Notes: generated by a model from the sequence alone, not told the origin. A stretch of DNA of 64,000 bases from Isoetes taiwanensis (GCA_021234155.1 JAJEKV010000008.1:10964740-11028739); one strand, 5' to 3'; positions 32,870 through 46,830 are shown, numbered from the stretch's first letter. Program-made: numbers and translations.

Positions 32870-35460
32870 TGGTAAATTACCATGCAACCAACAGGGCCAT
32901 CCTGGATTGAGAGAACTATGCGCTTGGAGAAGATGCTTAGGATACCGAGTCCTGGATCTAAAATTTGATAACAGGATGTAAACTAATTGGTAAGACTCTA
33001 TGAAGGCTGAAAACGAGCGATTCCAAACTCTTCCACTGTCAGAGGGGAGTAAGACAAGGGTGCCCTTTGGCACCATACTTATTTTTAACTGTGGCTGAGA
33101 TTGTAACCAGGTTGGCTCTGTACCTTCAAACACAGAAAATGATAAATTGCCTGGCTCTCCCAAATGGGATAGGAAACTTTGTCATCATGCAATATGCAGA
33201 TGACACCTTTGTCTTTCTCAAACATGGAGATAATAGCCTACCAAACTTCCTAGAGATAATAGCCTACCAAACTTCCTAGAAGCTATGGACAGATTTGGCA
33301 AAGTCTCTGGAGTCTGCCTAAATAAGAATAAATGTGCTATTATCATGGATTCCCAGGATACTTTACTCTCGGGCATAAATGTCATTGGGAAATCTGTTGC
33401 AACTAAAATCCTAGGTATTCCTTTGGCTGTCAACGGTTCCATTCATGGCCTTTGGGAACCAATTGTCTCTAGGATTAAGAGGAAACTTCAGATGTATCCC
33501 TCTTCCTTATCTTTGGCAGGCAGAATTGAAATTGCTAATGCAGTTATAGCCAGTACACATGTCTTTTTCTCCTCGGCCATTGTTGCTGACAAGGCTTCTT
33601 ATAGGATGATTGAATCTGCTATCAGGAGCTTCATCTGGCAGGGAGGTCATAAGGTTGCATGGTCTGATTTGACCAAATCCAGGAAGCAGGGTGGATTGGG
33701 TTGCAAGGATCTGTTTATCCAAGCTCAGGCATTGGCTGCTAAGGTAATTTGGAGAGCAATTTACTCTCACAAGCCTTCCCCTGCTCTCAATCTAATCAAA
33801 TACTGGGTAGAACAGTTACCAGTGGGCAGCAAATCTATAAAACACGTCCTTCCTGATTCAGCTTTTTTCCAGGTTACTCCAGGTACTAATACTTCTCCTA
33901 TTGTCCGAAGAATGATGGAAGCATGGAATCAGGTTGCTCTCTGTTATAGACCTCCAATTTTGGATGCTAGGTGTAAAGATTTAAATTTTTTCTGGCATCC
34001 TGCTTTAGCACCAGAGAACATAGGATGTCTGGCATTCCAGCATCCCCAGAAATATAAGCAATGGCTGCAGGCAGGTTTGAAAACCTTTGGAGATCTGAGG
34101 ATTAAAGAAGATGATAGATGGATTACATGGCAAGAATTAAAACCAAAGCTGAAAGGTTCAATTCTTGATAGGGAGATATTCAATGCAATAATGGAAAAAG
34201 TGTCCCCTTACCAGGAATTAGCAGCCAATACAAATGTATGGACACAAAATAACAAGGATTGTTACATTGTTAAGGACATATACTCAGCCCTTATGCAGCA
34301 CAGACCTTCCCGGGCATGTGAAGTATGGAACTGTAATGAGAAGGCTTTGGCTAAGAACTGTGCAAAAGGATGGAGGAATTATTGCGCACCAAAGATCATC
34401 CTCTTCAGGTGGCTAATTCTGCATCAAGGCCTCCACTCCAATGTTAGGAGAGCTAAATATGATTTGAGGACATCTAGTTTATGCCCTCTGGGTTTATGCC
34501 CTCTGGGATGTGGAATGGAAGAAGATTCCAACCACATTTTCTCGTGCCCAATAATTGAGGATATCTGGACATGGACCTCCAAACTGAATTTGGGAGCTCC
34601 AGGTAACACGTTTCAATTCTTGAATTCGGGATCAAGATTGATAAACACATGTAGAACTCTCACTTGCTGGATAATATGGAGACACAGGAACAGGGTTTGC
34701 TTGGAAGGGGAAAGGCCAGATATGATCTGGATTAAAATTAATCTGCTTACTACCATTCAGCAGACTGCCTCAGCTCACAAAGCTCTCTGGGGGCTTAAAT
34801 ATGATAAAGACTGGGATCGGATTGGGAAGTTTAAAAATGCATATAACTTTTTCTTCCTAATACTAACTGATTCTGATGGTTTATTACACAGAGCAGCAGA
34901 AGAGGGTGAGGAACTTCGGAGCCCCCATCAGATGGATCAGTAACAATGAGAATGAAGACTTCTATATTCCAAGACTGGAGCTAGAGAAGCACTTCATCAG
35001 ACTTAAGCAGGAAATGATTCATTCTATGGCAATCAAGAGGCTGCTAGACAGATCAGATGTATGGAGGTACAATGGGCTGAAACCTTATTTTCAAACTCTC
35101 TTCCATACTTGACAGCAGAAAAGAGAAGCTCGAGTTTTGATGCTGCTGGACTATACCAACTTTACTGTGGAGGAACTTGCTGAGTTCCTCAATATCTTTG
35201 GTAGATCTGCTGTTGCAGATCTCTCTATCTAAGACCTGCTGGAAGCCAATCATCTCAGCACTTAACTGGTCTTTGGTGACAGAATACTCTAAACTCTATA
35301 TCTAATTTTGTATGCAGCCTAAATGGCTAATATCCTTCCTTATGTTTTTTCATAAAGGAAGAATTTTGTGTCTTGTTTTACTTCACAATCTTCCTGTTTT
35401 TTGGGAAGATCCTGACATGATGTATTCCATGTAAAATGAATACAAAACCCACCTTGCCTT

Positions 35461-35491
<31 letters not shown>
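32870..35491 (+). mobile_element. 5'-truncated L1-type LINE
   Basis: Starts within or near RT motif B (GCPLAPYLF near 33060; exact 5' junction not resolved), continues through motif C (QYADDTFVF near 33195), and ends in a 30 bp poly(A) at 35462-35491. The body holds the RT thumb region and a zf-RVT domain. I could not find a target duplication. It lies on the strand opposite the PDS5-like gene and abuts its most 5' recognised exon. Confidence 0.85.
33285..34943 (+). pseudogene. LINE ORF2 C-terminal part with zf-RVT
   Basis: 552 codons of typical plant LINE sequence: VSGVCLNKNKCAI and LGIPLAVNGSI after the RT core, LSLAGRIEIANAV, FIWQGGHKVAWSDLTKSRKQGGLG, then the zf-RVT module (APKIILFRWLILHQGL, LCPLGCGMEEDSNHIFSCP). 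The RT core upstream (33067-33279) is in another frame because of an exact 26 bp duplication at 33227/33253. A 15 bp in-frame duplication (CPLGLCPLGC) lies at 34477-34506. Confidence 0.88.
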
Positions 35492-35493
<2 letters not shown>

Positions 35494-37138
35494 TTTAAAA
35501 TCTGTTCAACAGACTTTTACCTTCCATGGACTTTTGCAAAGACCACTTCTGGCCAATATGCAGCCTTAAGACAAAACATGTGTAAATTTTGACTTAAGCC
35601 TTAAAAATGGTTAAACATTTATCAAAAGAAATTACCAGATTCTCTTCAGAAATAATGATTTCCTCTCAATTCAATTAATGTTCTTGTTCAATACATCATA
35701 TTAACTCTTAAAAGAATTCAGCATTGACTAAAAAACGACATAAGATTGAAAATGTAGTTTAGAATTTCCCTTGTCTTTCAAATCAACAGCTCAACAGCCT
35801 TATCCAAAATGTGACCTCAAAGTCATCATGTCATGTAGCTTCTCCAACTTGAATGAATGGGAAACACACACAGGAGCAAGAAATCCCGTTACCTGCAGTG
35901 AAACCAGAGGACAGTTAGCCTAAGAAGGGTAAAAGCCTAAGTCACTAACAGGTAAGCTACGGATTCCTTGGGCTTATCGCCCTTCACCTTGCATGTACCA
36001 AAAACACAATAGATTGATAATTTATCACGCAGAGAATGTGTAAATGACTCTGCCCTAAAAGATTAGCCTACATGCAACCTTTATTAGTACGCATGCTTAA
36101 TACTTATTAAATGTTCCTCAACCAGCTTAAGACAATGTCAAGAATCTTTACTCTTCGTACCCCACCACTGTCACGAGGTCTGCTCTAAATAAAAAACCCG
36201 CATGCAATAATTATACCTAGCATGCATGCTATGAAGAGATGATATCCACATATATGAGAAGGTGTGGAAGCCCGTTTCTTGACACTGTTCTTAGATAAGA
36301 AATCATAATCAGTAAGATCAGACCCAAAAGAATTCCAAATAGTGACTGCCCCATACCAAAGTGGCCACAACTGTGTTTCCTGTTAAGAGCACTTTAGCAA
36401 TAAAAGAGTTCTAAGATATTAGCCAGCCAGTGAGCATATTCCTTTGCAAACATCCTAGGCTAGATTTCCACAAGGATATGCAAAAAGTCAAAGGTCACAT
36501 TAAAGTTTTTATAAACTATGCCCTATGCCCTACTGAATCTGAATCTGTAGCACTCATTTGCCTGCATGGCCAGTAAAATATCTGTATCTAAACTCCATAA
36601 AATATTAATCTAGTTCCTTTGCTACTCTATTCTTATCTTGAAAAGACCATTATGTGCAACGGAGGACTTAAATTTGCATAGGCCTTATGGAATTACCCTC
36701 TCATAACTATCAATACCACAGTAGGTTCATCCTCAAAATGTGACGTAAAGAAATGCAAGGTGCATGGATTCATGTACCTTAAGTAGAATATCTGCTGAGT
36801 AGTATCTAATGGCTGACCACTTTAATATTACCATTCTCTCTTGAGCTTCTGCTGGTGGCACATTCTATACGGTTAAAACATTAAATAGCAGCCAGGATTC
36901 AGCGGCTGTCCACTATAGACGCAACACAGTAGAAAATAAATATTCTCGGCTACAATAAATTTCTACATTCCAATGCAAAAATCTATTTGTAATTTAGCCA
37001 CCCTAGATCATTCAGGTATAGAATCTAATAGCCATTAGCCATTGCCCTTAATCTAGTGATAGAAATCATAAGCTTATTGTAAAAGATGCAACAAAGTCTA
37101 ACCCTCTTGATCCACTTCCATTCTATAGAGGTCTACTC
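35492..37138 (-). other. Probable intron and intergenic sequence with one exon-like block
   Basis: No open frame of note. At about 35889-36000 a block shares GGTGAAGGGCGATAAGCC with the 40.1 kb block and ends in a good donor (CACTGCAG|GTAACG). I see nothing else to annotate. Confidence 0.3.
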
Positions 37139-37765
37139 ACAGCATTTATTGAATAAATGTAAAATATCCTATTGAATCGTATATTTCATGCATTTTAAAC
37201 TGAATTCATGCATCTGTTTTACATTATTGTAGCTTTTATTTGAAATCAATTCTTCCAAACCTGATTAGCTCGATTCTTGTTGCAGTGTTCTTGTATAGTC
37301 TCACTGATCATAGCTCCATGACTTTCTTGTATATCCAATGCAGTATCATATGCATGCCCAAGACTGCTGCATTTCGCATAAACAGTGCACCCATAAACCT
37401 CTGGCATATTAGAAGCAGGAAACCTGTAGCAAATAGATGCATCCTCACAGCATTTATTGAATCTGACCAAGTTCATGTAAAATATCCTATTGAATCGTAT
37501 ATTTCATGCATTTTAAGCTGAATTCATGCATCTATTTTACACTATTGTAGCTTTTATTTGGAATCAATTCTTCCAAACCTGATTAGCTCGATTCTTGTTG
37601 CAATGTTCTTGTATAGTCTCATTGATCATAGCTCCATGCCTTTCTTGTATATCCAATGCAGTACCATATGCACGCCCAAGACTGCTGCATTTCGCATTAA
37701 TAGTGCACCCTTAAAACTATGGCATATCAGGAAGCATGAAACCTGTAGCAAATAGATGCATCAAA
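37139..37765 (-). repeat. 318 bp tandem duplication containing an exon-like frame
   Basis: AATATCCTATTGAATCGTAT at 37163 recurs at 37481; the copies are about 95% identical. Each contains a minus-strand frame bounded by AG and CAATCAG|GTTTGG-type signals: the first copy reads KCSSLGHAYDTALDIQESHG and is open, the second has an in-frame TAA near its start. Product unknown. Confidence 0.6.
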
Positions 37766-40060
37766 CAACCAGCTATCTAAGCCGCTGGTATCACATCGGA
37801 ATACCCTAATTAGGGTTCAAGAAAAGGTTCAGGCAATGCCACAGGGTCTCATTTTACCTTTTATCTGCCAAAACCCTAAATCATGCAAAATCGCAGCCTT
37901 ACCTTCCGTCCATGGTAAAGACTTGCTCCGAATTGATGCAGACCAACTGCATGGTGGCTGTTGAGCTTCCAAATTTTGTTTTACAGCCATGCTCATGTCT
38001 TTTTTCCTTTTTTCCAGGCTTTAATTTCATGCACTAAGAATTATTTCTGTCCCAACAGCACACTATGTAACTATGGGTCTAACCATACTCCATTCTTCTG
38101 AACAACATTCTTCTGAACAACATGTAGCACCATATTTTGCCATCATCCTTTGATAATTATTGGCTCATCCTTTATCCTTTATTTTCCACGCCCACTTTAT
38201 GTTAACCAAGTGCCATGTCAACACACGTTTGAGGCCTCCCTTGAAATTCTGGAAAATCCCCTTTGCATCACTTTTCAACCAGTGCCCATATTTTGCCATG
38301 CATATCTGCCTCATAATATTCTGCTAACTTTGCGCATATGGTCAGTGCTTGCTAACTTTGTTCATATGGTCAGTACTGTAGTAAATTCATATTGCGATTC
38401 TCGCATGCACTCCAACTATGGCCTTATGTCCAACCATTGTAACCATTATGCTTCAAGTTATCCTTTTCCTAGTATGCCAACCTTTTGGCACCTTTGTGCT
38501 TGCAGTCAAGTTCCAATTTTTGTTCCAATTTCTGCAATCTCTCATGTCCTGTAGCCTATCATATTTTTACATGACTCATGTACGTCATAGTTAGTCAAAA
38601 GCCTAACATTTAAGCAACCTTATACAAGCCACTTGAACCTTACATCCGACATGGTTACATGCCACATGTCGTTTTCCTTGGAAATATGTCCCTGTTTTAT
38701 GCATATACATTTTGCTCTGCCATTGCCATCAGGTTTAAATTTCTGCAATCACCATCATGGCTTATGGCTACATGTCATGGTCTATAGACAATCATACTTT
38801 TGCCTCATTTATCTTTACACCACATCATTTGCATTCCACATTATTCCCAATAATAAAAAAAAAAAAACCCAGCAGACCTAGCCTAGTCCAACCAGCTAGG
38901 TCATACATCAACTTTGGTCAATCCCAAAGTTGTATTATCAATCCATTACTCATCATGCAATGACGAGAATGGAACCTATTGTCTAAATAATCATGTTTCA
39001 TCATTTACAGTCCACAACAAGATACAACAATCATATCCTATTTTCAGTCAATGCATTATATCCTTTTTATTGAACAGACAATATGAGTCATTAAGATTTA
39101 TTCATTTGATGTCATAAGCAAGTCAAGCACTCACAGCCATCTTGAATCCCTCTTAACTTTGTCTTAAAACAAAGAAACCATTTCTGTTCCTGCCACAATA
39201 TGAGTTGAATACATTTTATCTCTTTCAAACATTTATCATGCAGCATTATGCAAATAAATAAATTTAATCACAATTTCTCTAACCAATGTTTTGATTTTGT
39301 TTTTTCCATGTCATATACTTGTTACTGGTCAATTCGAAAGGACATTCGTCTAATGTTCTTGGCTGATTTGAAGAAGACATGAGATACATTAAAGCTTTTC
39401 TAAGGATTTACATGCAAACAAAACCTTTTTACATGCCATTTTAGAGCTGCATTATTGCCTATTGTGCCCAACTGGTTTTGCTGCAATTCTAGCAGTACTA
39501 TCAACCCTTGTTGGTGATGTAGCTTAAAAGAGTTCCAGTCCTGCTCATGTTTACATATAACAGACACCATGATATGATGAATGACACATCTTGTAAATTT
39601 TCAGATAAAAAATCTTTCTATTCCAAATATAACTTGTTTTCAAAGTTTAAGACATAAAGCAGAATGCATAATATCATAAATTGCTACAGCAATAGAAGTC
39701 AGGCTTAGTTACATAACAAAACAGCCTCCTCAAAGTATTTTGCATAAATCTTGAATTTAACCAGCAAAAAATAAAAAGTATTATTACTTGTATCAGCATT
39801 AGACTTGGATGTCAACCTGCTAGATCTGTTCCCTTTGTTTTCCTATTTGCATATGAAAAATACATGTTTTTCGTACCTTTGATCCGAGGCAAAAGACTGT
39901 TTGCAAAACATTGCCACCACATTTTTTTTAAAAAACTATAAGGATCTAAGTTTTAGCTGCTGCAGAGATATTCCATAGCGAATCTTCTACTCCAAAGCCT
40001 TTCTCCATAAAACACAAACCAACCAGCAAATAGAAGACAAAGGAAGATGAAAACCACGTA
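37766..40060. other. AT-rich sequence, no gene seen
   Basis: Only short chance frames (for example 38150-38554, +). No terminal repeats, domains or splice chain could be supported. Confidence 0.35.
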
Positions 40061-40360
40061 CCTGCAGCCAATCAATCATGTCATTAGCATAATAATGGTA
40101 AAGCATGAAGGGCCAAAAGGTACCTAAGGGTTTTCATGGCTTATCGCCCTTCACCCTTTGTATCCTTTTGCCATGAGTTAGCATTAATAGAAAAAGCCAG
40201 AAGATATTTAAACTTCTATTTTCTAACTGATTTCGAACACATTGCATTAAAACATAATAGTCTATGCATTTGCAGACTGAAAATACCAGCAAACATCTTT
40301 ACTTCATGCTATTCATGAATGACTCAGTGAATAATATGCTAACTTTACCACCTGTGCTAC

Positions 40361-40693
40361 CTGTTCATCATGGTCAGACTCATTTTCTTCATAAGCAAGT
40401 GTATCTGGAACAGTTACATCAGAGGACTCCTCAATTTGTTCTTTTTTCTTGTACTGTTTGTTGCCACCAGCAACTTTCTTGGAGCTTTCAGTAGCCACAT
40501 TCTTGCTGAAAGAACGTTTTTGCCCTCCAATATTCATCTCGATTTTCTCACACTCACTTACTATCTCTGAATCTATGGATTTAGCACACCAGCACAATTC
40601 TAAATCTAATATCTTATTGTTGAGCGCCTCCCAATCTTCTTCTGAACTGTATAATAGACCATCTGTATCATATTCAAGATTCTGCTCATCCAT
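40361..40693 (-). CDS. Small acidic protein, unknown (paralogue 1)
   Basis: A 111-codon exon starting at ATG 40693 (MDEQNLEYDTDGLLYSSEED) and ending at DHDEQ before GTAGCA. A second exon at about 40126 downwards would add VPFGPSCFTIIMLMT and a stop, in phase. The protein is rich in Ser, Glu and Lys with no domain I know. A diverged, frameshifted paralogue lies at about 47690-48000. The upstream sequence carries AAACCCTAG near 40990, a common feature of plant promoters and 5' leaders. Confidence 0.4.
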
Positions 40694-41441
40694 TTAGCCT
40701 TTTAGCATAAGGGACTTTTTCGTCCAAGTCTAATCAACTCATTCAGTACGAAAATCGCTGCCCTGTATCTACAAATCTTATCTACACGCTTGCCGGATTT
40801 GGATATATCTAGGATTTTTTCTTTGCAAATGAAAGCTCTACTAACCGTGATGAAGAAGCCAGTGCCTGAGTGCTTGAGCTGTCGCTTTATGCAACCAACC
40901 GCCATATATGTACTGTGGTACAAGAAAACTCTGCCATACGGCGCAGCCGTTTTTGGCTATTCCCTGCAAACTTAGTATTGGTCTCCACGAAACCCTAGTC
41001 GCTACTGGCTTTGCTACGAATTTTCATAAATGCTAATGCAGACCATCAAGTCCAAGGTTTTCACAGCATTTTTTATAAGGTTTTCCCTAAAGGGTATTTT
41101 TTTAAAAAGAAGCCTTTATTACATGATTTCTAAAGGTCGCCCTTCTTTTCTTATCATTTTATGCAATTCTTCATCTGCCCCATTATGCTCTCTGTACTTT
41201 CAAAGAACCAACATTCTTTATTTATTCTCATCAATTTGCTAGTTAGATATTCAATATTTAGAATTAATACCCTGAAAAAATCCCCAGGTTAATTTGTCAT
41301 ATATTTCAGTCCTAACAAATGTTAGATAGTTAATGCTCAAACAGTACATTCCTATCTCACCTTGTGTATCTTCATATTAGTCATTTTGGATGGTCAATCA
41401 ATGGTCTCAACCGTTACACAATAAAAAAAAAAAAAAAAAAA

Positions 41442-42118
41442 CCAGCCTGAACTAGAATCCTAGACCAGACATCTGCCTCAGTCAATCCCTTGGCAGTATT
41501 ATCACCCTACTACTAGCATGAGCATTTCTAGCATAGTGTCATTTTACCCATTGTATTTTGGTCGAAAATATAGTCTTAGCATAATAAGCATTTGTCTACA
41601 TAGACTAACACAGTCTGCATATTCTGAAGTAGTCTTAATGAAGTCAAGTAGCCTCGAGAAATGACAAGACCTTTTAGTGATCATAATCATACTTATGAAG
41701 ATGTTATATCTAAAAGGGTTCAAGAACCATCAGTTTTTGTATATGGCCAGAACATACAATCAGTATTCTTACCACTGGAGTCCTTTATTATCTTTGAAAA
41801 AGAAAGGCCAAAGGATATTATTCCTGGTAAAGACCTATAAAGTCCTACAATTGGACTATTCTTGTCTATTGTATGGATCGAATATTGACTATGGGATGAC
41901 ATTATCCAGAATTATAATGGAGAATGGGGCATTTAGTATATACTTCCTCCCATATAGTTGTTATAGAAAGCATATGTCAGCATTAGATACTTTAGAGCGT
42001 ATTATTTTATGGTCTTTGTATCCACTAGTAATCAGCAGGGTTGTAAACCTTAGCAGCAAATCTATGTTGCCTATGTACTAACATTCACAAATACATTTAT
42101 AAATGTAGATCAGCTATA
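41442..42118 (+). repeat. 677 bp direct repeat, left copy
   Basis: Starts CCAGCCTGAACTAGAATCCT after an A-run and matches 63325-64000 with about five differences. It contains a 134-codon plus frame (41677-42081) that is broken in the other copy, and a 60-codon minus frame kept in both. Function unknown. Confidence 0.92.
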
Positions 42119-43602
42119 AATGTAAGTCTTTATCATATTATCAAGTAAACATCAACATGTCTTGTATCTTAGGTATTAATATTTTAAGGACAGACCTATA
42201 TCATAATATGTGTCCTTAAACATCAGAGTAAAATAGGGATATGAACACGTATACCCATAACATATCGTATTTTATGCATAGCCTAGCATTTACCAAAATG
42301 ACATAAATACTAAGTTTGATAGAAAAAACCCCGCTTTTATGTTTTTAGATCCAGTTCCTCTGTCAACCATCTTTGTAAATAGGTTTTGAGCAAACCATTC
42401 CGCTATGTAATCCATCCAGAACTATTTCCATCCTTTAAGCCAAAACGAACATGTAAAGCAAAGGAGACAATGAGAAGAAAACCCCTGCACCTAGCCCAAT
42501 CCGTACCTCGTTAGCAAATAAATGGTATCGGGGTAAAGGGCCAAAAGGTACATTGGGGTTTTCACTTTTTTCTTGATTGCCCATTGTCCCTTTTTTGCTC
42601 TATTAGTAAGTTTTAACTTAAAGAGAGAAATAGTATAAGCTAAATTTATCTGTAGCATCTTTAAAACTAAAGTGCACAGCGGTTTAAACTATAAAATGCT
42701 AGCATGCATTTGAGATATCCATCATTATAAAAGCGTATACATTAGTATCAATCATTCTGTTTTAAGCATAGTCTATTCATGTAGTAATCATGTAAGTTCA
42801 GCAAATTTTGCTACTCCAAATCGTGTAGCTTCAACACAATATGCAAGTGTTACATCCCCTGTTATGCCATATATTTTACTAAAATAGTGGGCATGGAAGT
42901 TCGCAATACATTGGATCCTCTGTTAAAATATGAAGAGGTCAACACATAAGGTATACATGTAGATGTACTACAAAGTTGCGCTCATCCTTATCGAATATAT
43001 CCGTAGTATCCTTAAAAGATTAATCTACCAATTTAAACTATGAGATGTTAACTCGTTTCTAAGATATTTATCTTCTTTATGAACAGTATAAACTAGTATC
43101 ACCATCAGCTTATATCTTTGCCCTTTCATGTATTAACATGTTAGTTTAGCAAATTTAGCTAACCCAAATCGTAGCTCCAACTCAATCTGCATTATAGAAC
43201 CTCTCGTTTTTTGCAAGAAGTATCACCGCGATCCCGTGGGCTTGAGGCCCGCCATACCATTCATCATCGTATGAAGGCATGAAGGGATAAATGTATAGTG
43301 TAGTCATGTAAATATTCTCCGAATTTATTTGCTCCTTATCCGAAAGTGCAACCGTTACTTCTCAACATTTCTATGTATTGGCGATTGATAAGTAGTGATC
43401 GGGTCATTCCTTAAAGGCATTAATCTCTGAACTCTAATATTATTTAGTGGAATATATCGTCTGCCATTACCACAGCAGATAACATGACTCTTATTCTTTG
43501 TTTTTAATTGATTAACCAGCTTAACTCATGTTCTTAGAGCATTCAACGAAAAATCTACAGTTATATGTAAGCTTTTATCATATCTGCCATGACAAAAAGT
43601 CT
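42119..43602 (-). other. Non-coding with diverged exon-like duplicates
   Basis: At about 42500-42562 the minus strand matches the 40.06-40.13 kb block (GTACCTTTTGGCCCTT). A related short frame (YPFMPSYDDEWYGGPQAHG) lies near 43225-43285. The 42600-42860 and 42980-43200 stretches are diverged duplicates of each other. No complete gene. Confidence 0.35.
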
Positions 43603-44422
43603 CATTAGGGCGGATTTGGGGTCTCAAAATGGCCCATGTCTTGGATGCCAGAATTCCACGTCATGTTTCTCGCGACCAATGATGTTTGCGCATTTTTTTC
43701 CAAAGTCAGTATTAGTTGGCAAGTAGAAAGAGGAGCAGACTTACTTGGCATCCACATGGCGAAATTTCATAGGACATGTTTGTGCATTCATTGCAACCAC
43801 ATTAATGGCCCGTGATTTTTCGAAAATCGTGATCAAGGACCAAAATAATGGCTACTTTTCCCGCCTACTGTGCACATGCCCACATGCACCAACCATCTTA
43901 TCAAATTTTGGCACCAAGATTTCCATTGTTCACATTAGCGCCGCTACGTGCATCCTCTCCGCCTTCGCTCTTCATTTGGAATCCAAGTCTCCAATAGTGT
44001 CTGTGTTTTTGCGGGGCGAGCATAGAGTTAAGCAACAACGGCGAGGCGATGTCAAAGGAACAAGCAAACGACGTTACATGCCATGTTTTTACTACCCAAA
44101 TTTTCATTCCAAGTTTTCCTACTTTTCAAACTCTTCCCATTCATCGTATTGCTCCCTGCCATTCATTCTTACAATTCAACGACCGATCGATCTGACGGTG
44201 GAAGGATATCTATCCATAGGCTCGTGGGTGAGAATGCTATCCTTAACGAAGGGTGACTATGGAGTTACATCGCCGGAGCGACATTCATACGCAATGAATA
44301 GGTAGAACTATAGGGTTCAAAATAAATGCTATGGATAGTATATTGCAAAAAAAAAGGGAAGGGAGGGGGGGAAGGGATTTGAAGAGGAGGATATTTGCAA
44401 ATTTGCACCCTCAATAATACAT

Positions 44423-44490
44423 GGATCACACCATGCGAAAATGCATATGCACTTTGTAAATGTGTAGTGAGATTTCGCGTCATGTGATCT
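44423..44490. repeat. Hairpin H1
   Basis: 68 bp between GGATCACACCATGCGAAA and GATTTCGCGTCATGTGATCT; arms pair imperfectly. Confidence 0.75.
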
Positions 44491-45163
44491 TCTTGATTTA
44501 TATTCACTCACTGAATCAAATATTTTTCTTTGGGCTATATTTATCAGATGTCGGGGATTTGAGACTAGGGAAAAGCATTACTAGCATCGTTGTTGTCTAA
44601 AATATGGACATAAGAGACATGCTTTTCCAAGATATACATTCAGGGCAATGGGCATCTAGTTTTACGTTGTAAAGTTGTGGGAGCCGAGCTTGAAAGTCGT
44701 CCCATGACCTCTTTTAAGCGAATTGTGCAAGCCTTATGAGCATGGTGTCCTTGCAATGAAGAAATGTTTGATAAGACGTGCATCCAGGGTTGTTGAAAAA
44801 ATGAGTTACAAAATATTTGCTCCATTAGAGGTGTTTACTAATGCCACGACACAAAAGCTCCAAAGATATATTGTATAAAATGTCGCTTTCATGAGCCTTT
44901 GGATCAGTTAACTCAAAGTGTCACATATGGAAACATTGTTAGGTTTGATAAAATAACATAAAAATCTTATTTAATAAAGCTTTGGTTGTTGGTAAAGTGT
45001 TGGCTTATTGATTAAGTGTTTGTATTTTGCTTTGAGACCCTCTTTGAAAAAGTTTAGTTCATAAAACATAATATAACTTGAAATGATACATATTTTATAT
45101 GCAAATGGGAGACTATTGATGAGGGACTTGGTGTTATTATCTATTGACAACAAACAAGAAAGT

Positions 45164-45230
45164 GGATCACACCATGCGAATTTAGTATATTCCAACCTTT
45201 TAGCTTATACAAAATTCGCTTGGTGTGATC
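45164..45230. repeat. Hairpin H2
   Basis: 67 bp; arms GGATCACACCATGCGAATTT and AAATTCGCTTGGTGTGATC pair over about 17 bp. Confidence 0.88.
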
Positions 45231-45471
45231 TTTTTGGAAAAAGATGACTTCCTATAGTAAAATTACTTTGATTATCTTTTAATAAAAGAAATATATATGT
45301 GTCTTATTTGAAGTTAAGTGTGGATATGTGACGTGCTCATTTATTGATAAAGTGTTTGCTTTTTGAGAAAGGCTAATAACTTTATGTACTACTAGAGTTG
45401 GTAAAGTATTTTAGATGCAAATATGAAGGGGTACTTGTGTTTAGGTTTAATTTGACAACAAGCAAGAAAGC

Positions 45472-45534
45472 GTATCACACCATGCGAAATTATTGTGTTC
45501 TATTTTTTTTGCATATGTACCCTTGATGTGATCC
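45472..45534. repeat. Hairpin H3
   Basis: 63 bp; left arm GTATCACACCATGCGAAAT, right arm degraded (CCTTGATGTGATCC). Confidence 0.7.
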
Positions 45535-45558
45535 TTCTTAAAAAAAGATGTGCTCTTT

Positions 45559-45680
45559 GAAAAGGACTAATAACTTTATGCACTTGGGGTGGTAAAGCAT
45601 TAAATGAGAAGGGGTACTTGAAAAGGACTAATAACTTTATGCACTTGGGGTGGTAAAGCATTAAATGAGAAGGGGTACTT
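45559..45680 (+). repeat. 61 bp tandem duplication
   Basis: GAAAAGGACTAATAACTTTA at 45559 recurs at 45620 with no visible difference over 61 bp. Confidence 0.95.
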
Positions 45681-45715
45681 GTGTTTAATTTTAATTTGAC
45701 AACAAATAAGAAAGT

Positions 45716-45783
45716 GGATCACACGATGCGAATTTAGTGTGTTCCATTTTTGTTGCATATGTACTATTCGCTTGGTGTGATCC
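45716..45783. repeat. Hairpin H4
   Basis: 68 bp; arms GGATCACACGATGCGAAT and ATTCGCTTGGTGTGATCC. Confidence 0.88.
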
Positions 45784-45854
45784 TTCAAGCATTTTAGATA
45801 CAAATAGGAATGAGTACTTGTGTTTAATTTTAATTTGACAACAAATAAGAAAGT

Positions 45855-45922
45855 GGATCACACCATGCGAATTTAGTGTGTCCCTTTTTTTTTGCATATG
45901 TATTATTCGCTTGGTGTGATCC
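45855..45922. repeat. Hairpin H5
   Basis: 68 bp; arms GGATCACACCATGCGAAT and ATTCGCTTGGTGTGATCC. Its 5' flank (TTGACAACAAATAAGAAAGT) is shared with H2 to H4. Confidence 0.9.
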
Positions 45923-46084
45923 ATCTTGAAAAAAAATACCTTTCAAGTAAAATGAAAGAAAGAAATGTCTTATTTAAAGTGTAAAGTGTTAGTATGTAAA
46001 GTGTTGGTTTATTAAAATACTATTTGTTTACGCTAAGTTGTAAGTTCAATATTTGTGTTTCTATTTACTTTTTTTACGCAAAAA

Positions 46085-46149
46085 GGATCACACGGTAATT
46101 TCTTATATGCAATTACTTACAAGCATGAAGATTTCGCATCATATGATCC
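46085..46149. repeat. Hairpin H6
   Basis: 65 bp; left arm GGATCACACGGTAATTTCTT, right arm GATTTCGCATCATATGATCC. Pairing is limited to the outer part. Confidence 0.65.
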
Positions 46150-46830
46150 TCTTTAAACAAGGATGGCTTTGACCTTCAATGTTCATAAATTTTATGAATG
46201 TTTGCATATAAGAATGTCACATACCATATTTTCTTAAAAAATGGTCATCAAATGGATAACTAGTCAAAGAGTTCTTCTACTACTTAAAGAGTTTCAAGAC
46301 TCATTTTTGCTATAATTTAAATAGCAATAGATTTTTAAAGGAATCTATTGTGAGCGTGAGTCAAAGACTTCTTGTATTAGAGGTATCTAAACACAAACAC
46401 CATAACCTTTATACTTCAAGAATGTATAAACCCTTCACATTGCAAAGTATAATGTCATTTATTAGCATCTTCACGGACATTTCCCCTTCCTTATCGGAAG
46501 CAGCTCATCTCAAGGAACTGTATTCGATTCCGAATGCCTTCATCCTCTCTCAATCTCTCACAATATCCCAGGAGGCCAGAGTTACCGTCACCACAAAATC
46601 GGACTAAACTTGAAACGTCCCGAAATGACGATTTCTTGCCACTCAACGGATCCAATGGATATAAACTGCCATCTGCCCAGATGTCGACACTTTTTGAGCC
46701 TGCAAGACGCAACATGTCGAGGTCTAAGTTCTTATTTTTTAGACCTCCTTTTTTGCGATTGAAGACTGGAGCATATTCGTGAGTCAGATGGATCCTTATC
46801 CACACATCATTTGGAGCTTCCATACTGCAT

